Source: Eubacterium sp. (lineage in GTDB: Bacteria > Bacillota > Clostridia > Lachnospirales > Lachnospiraceae). From it: DNA of 64,000 nucleotides. The notes beneath the pieces were generated by a model. That model searched no databases, had not been told where the DNA came from, and saw nothing but the letters and a program-made list of their open reading frames with translations. Below, piece by piece: positions 7,158 through 15,917 of this stretch (position 1 is its first letter; each line of letters opens with the position of its first letter). The stretch spans positions 62,001 through 126,000 of the forward strand of contig JAFRGL010000008.1 in assembly GCA_017433825.1 (NCBI GenBank). The letters are read 5' to 3'. The translations under genes and the position numbers were made by a program.

Positions 7158-9623
7158 TTACATTGATGATGCTTTAACCGATGTTCTGACTTCCTTTGTC
7201 AGGCGGCTTGCTTCCTTATATTTCTTAAAGAACAGGTTGTAGATTATTATAATAAGGAAGATTACCGCAACGATGACACCGACTGCATTGCCCCGGCCTG
7301 CTGCCAGATTGCCGAACTGGGTAATCATAAGAGCGATTACGTAGGCAAATCCGCACTGCCAGCCGATGGCAAACCAGGTCCATTTCGGACTGTTCATCTC
7401 TCTCTTGATAGCACCGATGGCGGCAAAGCAGGGAGCACAAAGCAGATTGAACACCAGGAAGGAGAAGCCGGTAACGCCTGTAAAGGCCATTGCCAGCGCT
7501 GCATGCGCGCTTGCGCCTCCGCCCCCGTACAGGACGCCCATGGTTCCCACGATGTTCTCCTTGGCGACAAGGCCGGTGATGGTTGCCACCGTTGCCTGCC
7601 AGTTGCCCCACCCCAACGGGGCAAAGATCCAGGAAATCGCGCTTCCCACAGTGGCCAGGATAGAAAACTGAAGTTCCTCCCCGGCCAGCATCCTGAAGGT
7701 GCCGTCCACGGTTCCGAAATTGCTCAGGAACCAGATGACTATGGTAGAAAGAAGAATGATGGTTCCGGCTTTTTTGATGAAGGACCAGCCCCTCTCCCAC
7801 ATGGAACGCAATACGTTTTTCACAGTGGGAAGGTGGTAGGCCGGGAGCTCCATAACGAAGGGTGCCGGGTCCCCGGAAAACAGTTTTGTCTTTTTCAGGA
7901 TAATACCCGAAATTACGATGGCCGCTACGCCGATGAAATAGGCGCTGACGGAAATCAGGGCCGAGCCGCCGAAAATCGCGCCGGCAACCATGCCGATAAA
8001 GGGCAGCTTCGCTCCGCAGGGGATGAACGTAGTGGTAATAATGGTCATCCGGCGGTCGCGCTCATTTTCAATGGTACGGCTTGCCATAATGCCGGGAACG
8101 CCGCAGCCGGTGCCCACCAGCATGGGAATGAAGGATTTACCGGATAATCCGAACCTTCTGAAAATCCTGTCCAGTACGAAAGCGATTCTGGCCATGTAGC
8201 CGCAGGCTTCCAGGAATGCCAGCAGCAGGAACAGCACCAGCATCTGCGGTACGAAGCCGATGACGGCGCCGACACCGCCGATGATGCCGTCCAGTATCAG
8301 GCCCTTCAGCCACTCGGCAGTGTTTGCCTTCTCCAGCGCTTCTCCCACCACATCGGGAATACTGCGCACCCAGACGCCGTAAGCGGCCGGATCCGGTTCT
8401 TCGCCTTCGTATTTCTCATAGACGGCCACCGCGTCGGTCAGCTCGTCATATGTATAGGTAACTTCTTCAATATTCAGTGTTTCTTCGTCTTCCAGCTCAT
8501 AATCCGCCGTGCTGCCGGCCGGAACGGATGCATATCCGGACTTCACGTATTCCACATCCGGCTCTTCAGGAAGACCGATGAAGGCGTCAATGACGTTGGA
8601 AGCCTCTCCGTATTCTTCCGATGCTTCCCCGTAAGCGGCAGAACCGATACCGAACAGATGCCAGCCGTCGCCGAACAGGCCGTCATTCGCCCAGTCGGTG
8701 AGCTTTGTGCCCGGGGCGGAAGAGCTCATGGCGATGAAATACACCAGGAACATAATCGCCGCGAAAATCGGCAGGCCAAGTATCCTGTTGGTAACCACCT
8801 TGTCGATTTTGTCGGAAACGGTGAGCGCGCCGGCATTTTTCTTGTGATAACAGGATTTGATGACGTTCGCGATATAAACATACCGCTCATTGGTGATGAT
8901 GCTTTCCGCATCGTCGTCCAGCTCTTCTTCTGCAGCCTGGATATCCTTCTCAATATGAGCCATTACATCAGCGGGGATGTGCATCTGCTCCAGGACTTTT
9001 TCATCCCGCTCGAAAATCTTCACCGCGTACCAGCGCTGCTGCTCTTCGGGCATTTCATGCACCGCAGCCTCTTCGATGTGGGCCAGGGCGTGTTCCACTA
9101 CGCCTGAGAACCGGTGCTGCGGCACGGTTCTGCCGTTTTTCGCCGCATCGATGGCGGCTTCCACAACTTCCATAACGCCGTTGCCTTTCAGGGCGGAAAT
9201 TTCCACGATTTTGCAGCCCAGCTGCCTGCCCAGCTCCTCCGTGTTTATTTTGTCGCCGTTTTTCTTTACGACGTCCATCATGTTCACGGCGCAGACCACC
9301 GGGATTCCCAGCTCGGTCAGCTGGGTGGTCAGATAGAGGTTTCTCTCCAGGTTTGTGCCGTCGATAATATTTAAAATAGCGTCCGGCCGTTCGCCGATAA
9401 GGTAATTCCTGGCTACCACTTCCTCCAGTGTATAAGGGGAAAGGGAATAAATGCCGGGAAGGTCGGTGATGGTCACGCCGTCGTGTTTCCTTAATTTGCC
9501 TTCCTTTTTCTCAACCGTAACGCCGGGCCAGTTTCCTACGAACTGGTTCGCGCCGGTGAGCGCGTTGAAAAGTGTTGTTTTGCCGCTGTTGGGGTTGCCT
9601 GCCAGGGCGATTTTGATGTCCAT
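7158..9623 (-). CDS. feoB: Ferrous iron transporter B
   Basis: 821 residues from the ATG at 9623 (MDIKIALAGN). This start is preferred to the longer frame beginning at 9701, which would run through an operator-like palindrome. The N-terminal G protein has G1 GNPNSGKTT (9-17), GVTVEKKEG, DLPGIYSLS, NMMD and SALKG. The membrane domain includes VGTGCGVPGIMASR and IPCGAKLPF, with the second gate half near the C-terminus. FeoB takes up Fe2+ across the cytoplasmic membrane. The loop after the first membrane helix (about residues 300-445) is about 145 residues, clearly longer than the roughly 50 of E. coli FeoB, and is acidic and Tyr-rich. Two feoA genes lie upstream. Confidence 0.97.
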   Translation of the reverse strand: MDIKIALAGNPNSGKTTLFNALTGANQFVGNWPGVTVEKKEGKLRKHDGVTITDLPGIYSLSPYTLEEVVARNYLIGERPDAILNIIDGTNLERNLYLTTQLTELGIPVVCAVNMMDVVKKNGDKINTEELGRQLGCKIVEISALKGNGVMEVVEAAIDAAKNGRTVPQHRFSGVVEHALAHIEEAAVHEMPEEQQRWYAVKIFERDEKVLEQMHIPADVMAHIEKDIQAAEEELDDDAESIITNERYVYIANVIKSCYHKKNAGALTVSDKIDKVVTNRILGLPIFAAIMFLVYFIAMSSSAPGTKLTDWANDGLFGDGWHLFGIGSAAYGEASEEYGEASNVIDAFIGLPEEPDVEYVKSGYASVPAGSTADYELEDEETLNIEEVTYTYDELTDAVAVYEKYEGEEPDPAAYGVWVRSIPDVVGEALEKANTAEWLKGLILDGIIGGVGAVIGFVPQMLVLFLLLAFLEACGYMARIAFVLDRIFRRFGLSGKSFIPMLVGTGCGVPGIMASRTIENERDRRMTIITTTFIPCGAKLPFIGMVAGAIFGGSALISVSAYFIGVAAIVISGIILKKTKLFSGDPAPFVMELPAYHLPTVKNVLRSMWERGWSFIKKAGTIILLSTIVIWFLSNFGTVDGTFRMLAGEELQFSILATVGSAISWIFAPLGWGNWQATVATITGLVAKENIVGTMGVLYGGGGASAHAALAMAFTGVTGFSFLVFNLLCAPCFAAIGAIKREMNSPKWTWFAIGWQCGFAYVIALMITQFGNLAAGRGNAVGVIVAVIFLIIIIYNLFFKKYKEASRLTKEVRTSVKASSM

Positions 9624-9649
9624 TCTTCTTTTGCCTTTCTGGTTCCGTT

Positions 9650-9667
9650 GGTTAGCTTTGGCTAACC
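9650..9667. promoter_or_regulatory. DtxR-like palindromic operator in front of feoB
   Basis: GGTTAGCTTTGGCTAACC is a perfect palindrome with 7-bp arms and a 4-nt centre. It lies 27 nt before the feoB ATG, in the feoA-feoB gap. It shares the TTAGC/GCTAA core with the boxes at 10220-10264, as expected for one metalloregulator of the DtxR/IdeR type. The regulator itself is not in the window. Confidence 0.65.
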
Positions 9668-9738
9668 TGTAATGCTTAGAAAAGACCGCGTACGCAGCCA
9701 TTCTTTAAAGATTATTGTGAGGGAAATGATGAAGGTTT

Positions 9739-9966
9739 TTAAGCGTCCGTAACCTCTATCATTTCGCAGTCCGCTTTTCTCAGGCTCAGTTCATAGCCTC
9801 TGACGGTAATCTCCACCGGATCTCCCAGCGGCGCTACCTTGCGCACATACACTTCCGTGTTCCGGGTAATGCCCATATCCATAATCCGGCGTTTTACCGC
9901 ACCTTCCCCGTGCAGTTTTACCACCTTCACGGTTTCGCCTGTTTTCGTCTCTCTCAGAGTTCTCAC
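9739..9966 (-). CDS. feoA: FeoA-family protein, second copy
   Basis: 75 residues; starts with GTG at 9966, with AAGGAG 7 nt upstream. It has the FeoA SH3-like pattern: ETVKVVKLHGEGAVKRRIMDMGITRNTEVYVRK, PLGDPVEITVRGYELSLRK, ending EMIEV. FeoA proteins are small cytoplasmic partners thought to modulate FeoB. It lies 11 nt after the other feoA and is transcribed with feoB. Confidence 0.93.
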   Translation of the reverse strand: MRTLRETKTGETVKVVKLHGEGAVKRRIMDMGITRNTEVYVRKVAPLGDPVEITVRGYELSLRKADCEMIEVTDA

Positions 9967-9977
9967 AGCTTTTCTCC

Positions 9978-10190
9978 TTACACCATAATTTTGGCCGCCA
10001 TCTCCTTGCTGATGGCAATCCTGGCTTCTTTCACATTGACGATGAGGTTGCCTGCGGTTTCGGAAATCACCTTTACGCTTCCCCCGGCCACAAAGCCCAG
10101 GTTCTCCAGATGCTTTTTCACTTCCGGCTTTCCGCCAACCTTCCGGATAATGACGTCTTCTCCGACGCCTGCAAATGCCAGCGGCATCAT
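9978..10190 (-). CDS. feoA: FeoA-family protein, first copy
   Basis: 70 residues, SH3-like FeoA fold: MPLAFAGVGEDVIIRKVGGK, KKHLENLGFVAGGSVKVISE, then NLIVNVKEARIAISKEMAAKIMV. It differs from the second copy in having the MPLAFA lead and an LGF turn in place of MGI. Two non-identical FeoA proteins ahead of FeoB are common in Clostridia. The start codon lies about 30 nt downstream of the nearer operator. Confidence 0.92.
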   Translation of the reverse strand: MMPLAFAGVGEDVIIRKVGGKPEVKKHLENLGFVAGGSVKVISETAGNLIVNVKEARIAISKEMAAKIMV

Positions 10191-10219
10191 ATCATCCCTC
10201 TTTTCCTCATAGTAATAAA

Positions 10220-10272
10220 TTAGCCTCAGCTAACTACGCTCACATTGTAGTTAGCCAAGGCTAATTTGTCAA
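10220..10272 (-). promoter_or_regulatory. feo promoter with two DtxR-like operators
   Basis: On the minus strand TTGACA (10267-10272) and TACAAT (10244-10249) are separated by 17 nt. The palindrome TTAGCCAAGGCTAA (10251-10264) fills almost the whole spacer, so a bound repressor would block RNA polymerase. A second, one-mismatch box TTAGCCTCAGCTAA (10220-10233) lies just downstream. The boxes resemble the DtxR/IdeR consensus half TTAGG-TTAGCC rather than a Fur box. The segment between them also forms a 9-bp inverted repeat (GCTAACTAC / GTAGTTAGC). Confidence 0.75.
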
Positions 10273-10360
10273 GAGGTAATTTATTACTTCTTTCAGTAAT
10301 ACAGAAAATTCTTAAATCCGCGGCCCTTATGCCGGATTTTATTTATTCATCTGACTTAAA

Positions 10361-11095
10361 TTAAGCTTTCAGTACGTTGATTCTGTCCACAAAAAGGCCC
10401 ACCGCCGTCGGCCGGCTGCCTGACAGGGCTGCCGCCGCGCCGGAGTTTTTGTCTTCATTATACTTATCCAGCTTTTCTCCCGCGGAAGAAAGAGCCTCAT
10501 CCACGAGGGTATCGCTGATGATCGGCACCTTTTTCAGCGCTTCACCGGCTTTTTTGCTTACCGCGGCGACACCGGAGATAATCTTTGACCAGCCGGTTTC
10601 GTCCGCATCCGCGCGAAGCTGGATAAAAGATTCCGTAAAGAGGGAGGTATAGGCTTTGTCCTTCTCCTGCAGATCCGCGGCCGCTGCCGCAACCGCTTCC
10701 TCCGAGAAATCCCCGGCAAAAAGCGTGATCAGATAGGTAGAGAAAGCATACAGATACAGGCCCTTCTGATACTCCCCGAACAGGCTTAGCAGGCTTTCAA
10801 TCTTGCCGGACAGCTCGGTCTGGCTCTTAAATACCGCTTTTTTGCCTGCTGCCGCCGAAATATTCTCCCGGCAGGCGGCAAGCTTCTCCGCGGCATCTTC
10901 CTTAATGTCCTGCGCCGTTTTCAGCTTGCCTGAGGTAAATGCCTCATCGCCGTATTTATCCTGGTACAGATACAGCAGGTTGTACAGCATCCTGGCGCTG
11001 CCCGCGCTTTCCGTGTCCGTATCCTCGAAGATATCAAATGAGAGTTCCTGAATCTTCGGCAGATTTTCCTCAATGTCTTTTAAGATTTTTTCCAT
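10361..11095 (-). CDS. Uncharacterised soluble helical protein
   Basis: 244 residues, no signal peptide and no membrane segment. Predicted mostly alpha-helical and acidic: an N-terminal MEKILKDIEENLPKIQELSF segment, long Lys/Glu/Ala helices, a repeat of AAAAADLQEKDK, and a C-terminal Ala/Gly/Lys-rich helix (SKKAGEALKKVPII). I do not recognise the family. It lies between the feo operon and a flavodoxin gene on the same strand and may be co-transcribed with the flavodoxin (32 nt gap). No catalytic motif was seen. Confidence 0.75.
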   Translation of the reverse strand: MEKILKDIEENLPKIQELSFDIFEDTDTESAGSARMLYNLLYLYQDKYGDEAFTSGKLKTAQDIKEDAAEKLAACRENISAAAGKKAVFKSQTELSGKIESLLSLFGEYQKGLYLYAFSTYLITLFAGDFSEEAVAAAAADLQEKDKAYTSLFTESFIQLRADADETGWSKIISGVAAVSKKAGEALKKVPIISDTLVDEALSSAGEKLDKYNEDKNSGAAAALSGSRPTAVGLFVDRINVLKA

Positions 11096-11127
11096 TCGTT
11101 ACTTACCCTTTGCTGCCTTAAACTATG

Positions 11128-11520
11128 TTAAATATATTTCTTTGCGAAGGCTTCCGCCTCGGCCAGCTGGCCGGCGTCGGGCTTGCTCTTCACATAGAAA
11201 GCCTCCTCTTCCACCGGAATGTCCTTCTCAGTAAGGCCCTTCTTAATTAAATCGATGGAATGTTTGGAAATGGCAGATGTGGAAAATACCACAGCCTTCT
11301 TTACCATGCCCTTCGGCATAGCCTGCAGATAGGCTTTCAGCCTCTTGTCCAGGCCGTAGGCGTAAAGCGCGCCGCCGATGAAAAGCACATCCACCGGTTC
11401 TGCAATCGCCGCATCCGCCGCGTCAACGGAAACAGCCGGCACACCTGCTGCCTTTGCAATGGCATCCGCTACGGCTTTGGTATTGCCGGAGCGGGAATAA
11501 TATCTTACTGCAACACTCAT
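11128..11520 (-). CDS. Flavodoxin-family protein
   Basis: 130 residues. The N-terminal YYSRSGNTKAVADAIA is the FMN phosphate-binding loop (T/S-x-S/T-G-x-T) of flavodoxins, followed by DVLFIGGALYAYG, the second FMN loop, and a C-terminal helix. Shorter than classical flavodoxins (about 140-170 residues) but consistent with the flavodoxin-like clostridial subgroup. Probably a low-potential electron carrier or FMN-binding reductase partner. Confidence 0.85.
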   Translation of the reverse strand: MSVAVRYYSRSGNTKAVADAIAKAAGVPAVSVDAADAAIAEPVDVLFIGGALYAYGLDKRLKAYLQAMPKGMVKKAVVFSTSAISKHSIDLIKKGLTEKDIPVEEEAFYVKSKPDAGQLAEAEAFAKKYI

Positions 11521-11713
11521 TTTTATATTCCTCCGTCAGTAGTTTTTTTAATGATTACAGCCTTCCGGCTGTATGCATATTATAACATATATACATTTCC
11601 TTTTAAATACCGTAATTCTTTTCCTTCGGATTTCCGTACCCTTCCGCTGTTGCTTTTATGCCGGGAAACTGTCATAATACGGTTAAACAAACCTGTCTTT
11701 GGAGAAATAAGAA

Positions 11714-12565
11714 ATGGCAAAGTACAAAGCAGCCGTAATCCAGATGGATTCCGGCAGAAATAAAGAAGAAAATTTCAGGCAGGCAGAAGAGCTTCTGGCG
11801 CAGGCCGTATCTTCAGGAGCAAAACTTGCCTCCTTCCCGGAATATTTCCACTACGGCGGAAGATCCGCCGCGGAAGAAATACCCGGCGGCGAAACCTGCC
11901 TTTTCATGTCAGAACAGGCAAAAAAACACGGCATCTGGCTTCTGTCCGGCAGCTTTTCCGAAAAAAAACCTCCCTCTGCAGACGGTGCGGAAGCCGCCGG
12001 CAGCGGGAAGCCTTTCAATACCGCCGCGCTTTTTGCCCCGGACGGCTCATATGTGACAAAATACCGCAAGCTGCACCTTTGTGACATTTATGATGAAAAC
12101 GGTCCCCTTGCGGAGGAATCCGCCCATCTTGCCGCAGGAAGTGAACCTGTAATGGCGGATCTGGGGGATTTCGGCCTCTTCGGCCTTTCCACCTGCTACG
12201 ACGTCCGTTTCCCGGAGCTTTACCGGTATTACGCCCTATCCGGCGCATCCGCCGTCTTCGTTCCTTCGGATTTCGGCATGAAAACCGGGCGTGCCCACCG
12301 GGAAGTGCTCCTGCGGGCCCGGGCCATCGAAAACGGGCTCTATATCATCGCCCCGCAGCAGTGCGGGCCTTCCACGCTACCGGGCCAGACCTCCTGCGGC
12401 CAGAGCATGATTATCGATCCCTGGGGCAGGATCCTCGCAAAGCTGGAAGACGATCCGGGCATTGCCGTGGCGGAAATCGACACGGACTATGTCACCGTTG
12501 TCCGCAACCAGCTGGGCACCCTGAAAAACCGCCGCACCGATCTGTACGAAGTAACCATAAAATAA
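11714..12565 (+). CDS. Carbon-nitrogen hydrolase (nitrilase superfamily amidase)
   Basis: 283 residues. The Glu-Lys-Cys triad is visible: E43 in FPEYFHYG, K119 in KYRKLHLCD, C161 in STCYDVRFPELYR. The spacing and the KLHLCDIY segment fit the omega-amidase / deaminated-glutathione amidase branch, which hydrolyses small omega-amides such as alpha-ketoglutaramate. Cytoplasmic, no signal peptide. The start at 11714 has GGAG 9 nt upstream. It is one of the few plus-strand genes left of oriC. The exact substrate cannot be read from the sequence. Confidence 0.9.
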   Translation: MAKYKAAVIQMDSGRNKEENFRQAEELLAQAVSSGAKLASFPEYFHYGGRSAAEEIPGGETCLFMSEQAKKHGIWLLSGSFSEKKPPSADGAEAAGSGKPFNTAALFAPDGSYVTKYRKLHLCDIYDENGPLAEESAHLAAGSEPVMADLGDFGLFGLSTCYDVRFPELYRYYALSGASAVFVPSDFGMKTGRAHREVLLRARAIENGLYIIAPQQCGPSTLPGQTSCGQSMIIDPWGRILAKLEDDPGIAVAEIDTDYVTVVRNQLGTLKNRRTDLYEVTIK

Positions 12566-12568
12566 AAC

Positions 12569-12714
12569 CCGGCATAATCATGAATATATTCTGAAGGGGA
12601 CGTCCACAGCGCCGGACCTTAACGATTGCGAACGAATGTGAGCAAGAGTTTAGTTCCGCTGCGCGAGGACTTAGTGCGAACGGTCCCCGGAAGAATGATT
12701 CATGATTATGCCGG
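12569..12714. repeat. 146-bp palindromic element between convergent genes
   Basis: The outer ends are an inverted repeat: CCGGCATAATCATGAAT at 12569-12585 and its complement ending at 12714, with partly complementary continuation (GGGGAC / GTCCCC). The interior has repeated TTAGT/GCGAACG words. It fills the gap between the nitrilase-family gene and the convergent esterase gene. It could be a bidirectional terminator, a palindromic mobile unit (MITE/REP-like) or an RNA element. No other copy was noticed in the window. Confidence 0.6.
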
Positions 12715-12737
12715 CTATTTATTTATGCCGAAACAAT

Positions 12738-13712
12738 TCAGACTTTAAACAGTATCTTCAGATAATTCCAGAAATAGTACGGCACCAGATAATCCGTATG
12801 ATAATAATCCGAAAGAGAATAATAAATATTGTTGACCTTCGGATCCGGCCCGTAAGAGAAATCCTCCTGGTCAGACAGAAGCTTCATCTGCTCCCGCATC
12901 CACGGACCGTCTGTCATGCCGCCGCTGGCCGCGTAAATATAAAACGGAAGATCCGGATGCGCCTTAATGGGTTCTCTGATATAATCCAGGATTTCCTCAT
13001 CCGTGCAGGTCGGGAACGGACCGCTGCCCGGAGGCATCGGCAGAGGCTTGTCACCGGAGATACCGCCGCTGGTGGGACAGAAGAATCTGAAATACTCGAA
13101 ATCATAGTGGAACATTCTCCAGGTCCACCCGGCGCCTCTGGAATATCCCGCAAACGCGCGGTGATCCCTCGTAGCCTTGATGCCCTCGTCCGTGGCCTCC
13201 TCCAGATACGTATTGAACCTGGTCTCCACGGCAGGAATGATATCCTTCACGATTTCCTTGTAATAGTAAGGCGGAATGCCCGGCGTCCAGCCGTCGCCCG
13301 CTTCCGCGCCGCCTGTCTGGATTCTCACATCCGCGTCACGCATCGGGTCCATATAGTAAGTGATAAAGACGATGATGCAGGGGTCATTTTCGCCGGAATC
13401 AAACAGCATGTCAAACATGTATTTGTTGCCGCCGATAGCGAACATGGCCGGCTCGCAGGTGTTGCCGTGCTGGAAATAGAGGACATTGTATTTTCTGGAT
13501 TTGTCCTCCGGATCATAGCAGTAAGGCAGGTAAACATACGCCGTTTTGTTGTAGGTTATACCGTTTTCATAAACAGCAGTGGAATAATCGACCCTCTCAA
13601 CCGTGCCCATTTTCTCCGGCACACCTGTCCTGAGGTAGGGATTTTCCTCAAACACGGTTTCGTAATTCAGTACTTCACCGGGTTTGGTAATAATTTTTCT
13701 GTATTCGCCCAT
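12738..13712 (-). CDS. Alpha/beta-hydrolase esterase (CE1 / putative-esterase type)
   Basis: 324 residues, no signal peptide. The nucleophile elbow GYSRG (in HRAFAGYSRGAGWTW) is of the G-x-S-x-G type; the strand before it (YFQHGN) and NDPCIIVFITYY fit the D-like esterase fold used by feruloyl and acetylxylan esterases. A probable acid/His pair lies in the C-terminal third. Located 46 nt after the OYE-family gene on the same strand, so possibly co-transcribed. The substrate is unknown; plant-derived esters or xenobiotics are possible. Confidence 0.8.
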   Translation of the reverse strand: MGEYRKIITKPGEVLNYETVFEENPYLRTGVPEKMGTVERVDYSTAVYENGITYNKTAYVYLPYCYDPEDKSRKYNVLYFQHGNTCEPAMFAIGGNKYMFDMLFDSGENDPCIIVFITYYMDPMRDADVRIQTGGAEAGDGWTPGIPPYYYKEIVKDIIPAVETRFNTYLEEATDEGIKATRDHRAFAGYSRGAGWTWRMFHYDFEYFRFFCPTSGGISGDKPLPMPPGSGPFPTCTDEEILDYIREPIKAHPDLPFYIYAASGGMTDGPWMREQMKLLSDQEDFSYGPDPKVNNIYYSLSDYYHTDYLVPYYFWNYLKILFKV

Positions 13713-13758
13713 GCACGTCTCCTCTCTTTTTTAATAACGATTTATGAACTCTCCGGTT

Positions 13759-15714
13759 TTACCAGCGGGTTCCCAGTTCCATCGCGGCGTTGAAGCCGAG
13801 ACGGTTCGCTTCCGCGACATTTCTGGCAGCCAGGCAGTCGCCCACCTGATAGAATATCGGGGCTGCCTGCGCAAATGCGGCAGCTTCCTTCTGGCGGCCC
13901 TTCATGCCTGCGGCAATAACCACGTGGTCCGCCGGATAGCATACTTCACCGTCCGGGCCTTCGCAGCATACACCCTTTTCATCAATCTTCAAAGCCTTTG
14001 TGCCGGTGTGGGAAACCAGGCCGATACGCTTAATTTCCACCATGACGCCCATCTCATGCACGGAATTGTCGCCGCAGTTCAGCTTGTCCGCCATTTCGAT
14101 GATTTCCACGTCCTTACCCAGGTTTTTCAGGTAGATGCCCAGCTCGATGCCCACCATGCCGCCGCCCAGGATAACCGTCTTTCCGGTCAGCTTGTCCGGG
14201 TCGGCATAGGCTTCCACAGCCGTCATCACATTGGCGCCGTCCACGCCGGGAATCGGCGGGATCACCGGATTCGCGCCGATGGCAGCAATGATGACATCCG
14301 GCTTCATTTCTTCCGCCTGCTCCGGGGTCAGATCATGGTTCAGAAGCACCTTGACGCCCGCTTCGTTTACACGGCGGATCTGGTTTTCGATGTACTCGTG
14401 CATATGCACCTTGAAGGGCACGTCTTTCTCGCACAGCAGGATGCCGCCGAGCCTGTCGCTCTTCTCCGCCAGCGTTACGGTATGTCCGCGCTTCGCAGCC
14501 GTTATTGCAGCCTGCATGCCGGCAATGCCGCCGCCTAAGACAAGCACGTTTTTCGGCTTGATAACCTTCAAAGGCTCTGTGGCATATTCACGCTCGCGGC
14601 CGATTTCCGGATTCAAAGCGCAGGCGAACTGGCCCTTGGACATCAGATGTGAGAAACAGTAGCTGCAGCGCAGGCATTTATTGATATCCTTTTCATTTCC
14701 GGTTCTGGCCTTCCAGGGAAGATCCGGGTCTGCTACCAGACCGCGGGCCACATTAACGATATCGGCCTTGCCGCTGGCGATGATTTCTTCCATCAGCTCC
14801 GGATCGGAAAGCGCGCCGACCGTGGAAACTTTACTGTATTTAATGTGCGGCTTAATCGCGGCGGCGTACTTCACGTTTACGCCGTCCTCCAGGAACATGG
14901 ACGGATGCGTAACGGTGAACGCTTCGTCGAAGGTCGCATGGCCGACGGATACATGGATGATATCCGGATAGCCGTCCACGGATTTCGCGATTTCAATGCC
15001 GGTCTCGACGCCGTAACCATCCTCCACACCTTCCGCACCGGAGATACGCAGGTCGATAACCAGGCCCGGTACCTGCTCGTGGATGCCCTTGCAGATTTCG
15101 CGGACGATACGCGCACGGTTTTCAGGGCTTCCGCCCCAGCGGTCCGTACGGGTATTGAATTCCGGGGACATGAACTCATTTAAAAGCCAGCCGTGGCCGC
15201 CATGGATGGTAACCATGCCGAAGCCGCAGCGTTTCGCCCATTTCGCATGCTCGATAAAGGCATCGATTACGCCCGTAATCTGCTCCTCGGTCATGGGCAG
15301 TACATGGATGCCGTTGATCTCGCATTCCACCGGGCCGTAAATCTGGTTGCCCTGCAGGGCGGACTGCTCCGAGAACGCGCCGGAATGCTGCAGTTCGATG
15401 GAAGGAACGGCACCGTGACGGCTGATGGCATTGGTATAATACCGGAACCAGGAAATGCCGCGGTAGTTTGTCAGCCCGATGACATTGTCACCGAAGTTCA
15501 TGCCGTGAACCGGATCCACGCTGCGGACACCCATGCAGGTGGTGGCAGCGCCGCCGATGGCTTTCCGCTCATAATAAACGGTGATTTCCGGTGTGGGCAG
15601 CTGGTCCACATCCAGATAGGAAGAGCCCTGCGGCGAAGCGAAAATACGGTTTTTGAAGACCGTGTCACCGATAATCAGGGGCTCAAAAAGATGGGGAAAT
15701 TTTAATACGCTCAT
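13759..15714 (-). CDS. Old Yellow Enzyme family NADH:flavin / 2-enoate reductase with Fe-S and FAD domains
   Basis: 651 residues. The N-terminal TIM barrel (about 8-370) binds FMN; it contains HGGHGWLLNEFMSP and GGSPENR. A Cys cluster C347-x2-C350-x2-C353-x11-C365 (CLRCSYC...FAC) fits a [4Fe-4S] site. The C-terminal half has FAD-binding GGGIAG (394-399) and a second Rossmann motif ILGGGMVGIELG for NAD(P)H. This is the architecture of 2,4-dienoyl-CoA reductase (FadH), 2-enoate reductase and the bile-acid enzymes BaiCD/BaiH, all reducing activated C=C bonds. The substrate is not defined. Oxygen-sensitive type, in line with an anaerobe. Confidence 0.93.
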   Translation of the reverse strand: MSVLKFPHLFEPLIIGDTVFKNRIFASPQGSSYLDVDQLPTPEITVYYERKAIGGAATTCMGVRSVDPVHGMNFGDNVIGLTNYRGISWFRYYTNAISRHGAVPSIELQHSGAFSEQSALQGNQIYGPVECEINGIHVLPMTEEQITGVIDAFIEHAKWAKRCGFGMVTIHGGHGWLLNEFMSPEFNTRTDRWGGSPENRARIVREICKGIHEQVPGLVIDLRISGAEGVEDGYGVETGIEIAKSVDGYPDIIHVSVGHATFDEAFTVTHPSMFLEDGVNVKYAAAIKPHIKYSKVSTVGALSDPELMEEIIASGKADIVNVARGLVADPDLPWKARTGNEKDINKCLRCSYCFSHLMSKGQFACALNPEIGREREYATEPLKVIKPKNVLVLGGGIAGMQAAITAAKRGHTVTLAEKSDRLGGILLCEKDVPFKVHMHEYIENQIRRVNEAGVKVLLNHDLTPEQAEEMKPDVIIAAIGANPVIPPIPGVDGANVMTAVEAYADPDKLTGKTVILGGGMVGIELGIYLKNLGKDVEIIEMADKLNCGDNSVHEMGVMVEIKRIGLVSHTGTKALKIDEKGVCCEGPDGEVCYPADHVVIAAGMKGRQKEAAAFAQAAPIFYQVGDCLAARNVAEANRLGFNAAMELGTRW

Positions 15715-15853
15715 AACACTTCTCCTTTTATGTACTGTTCTTTAATTATACAGCATTTTCCAGTAATATAATACCATGTGCGCTCCCTTTTAAACAGTAA
15801 AATCTGCATGATTTACCGGGCTTTACAGAAAATTTTATATCCCTCGTTCCGGC

Positions 15854-15883
15854 TTGACACTGCTGTTTTCCAAAGGATATAAT
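15854..15883 (+). promoter_or_regulatory. Promoter of the first C1 protease gene
   Basis: TTGACA (15854-15859) and TATAAT (15878-15883) with an 18-nt spacer, 34 nt before the ATG. It looks like a strong house-keeping promoter without an evident operator. Confidence 0.8.
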
Positions 15884-15917
15884 CCTTTTAAGAATTATAA
15901 ATACGAGGAAACACGAT

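Noticed and set aside
9624-9701. N-terminal extension of FeoB
   Set aside because: FeoB proteins begin directly at the G domain, and the extension includes an operator-like palindrome.
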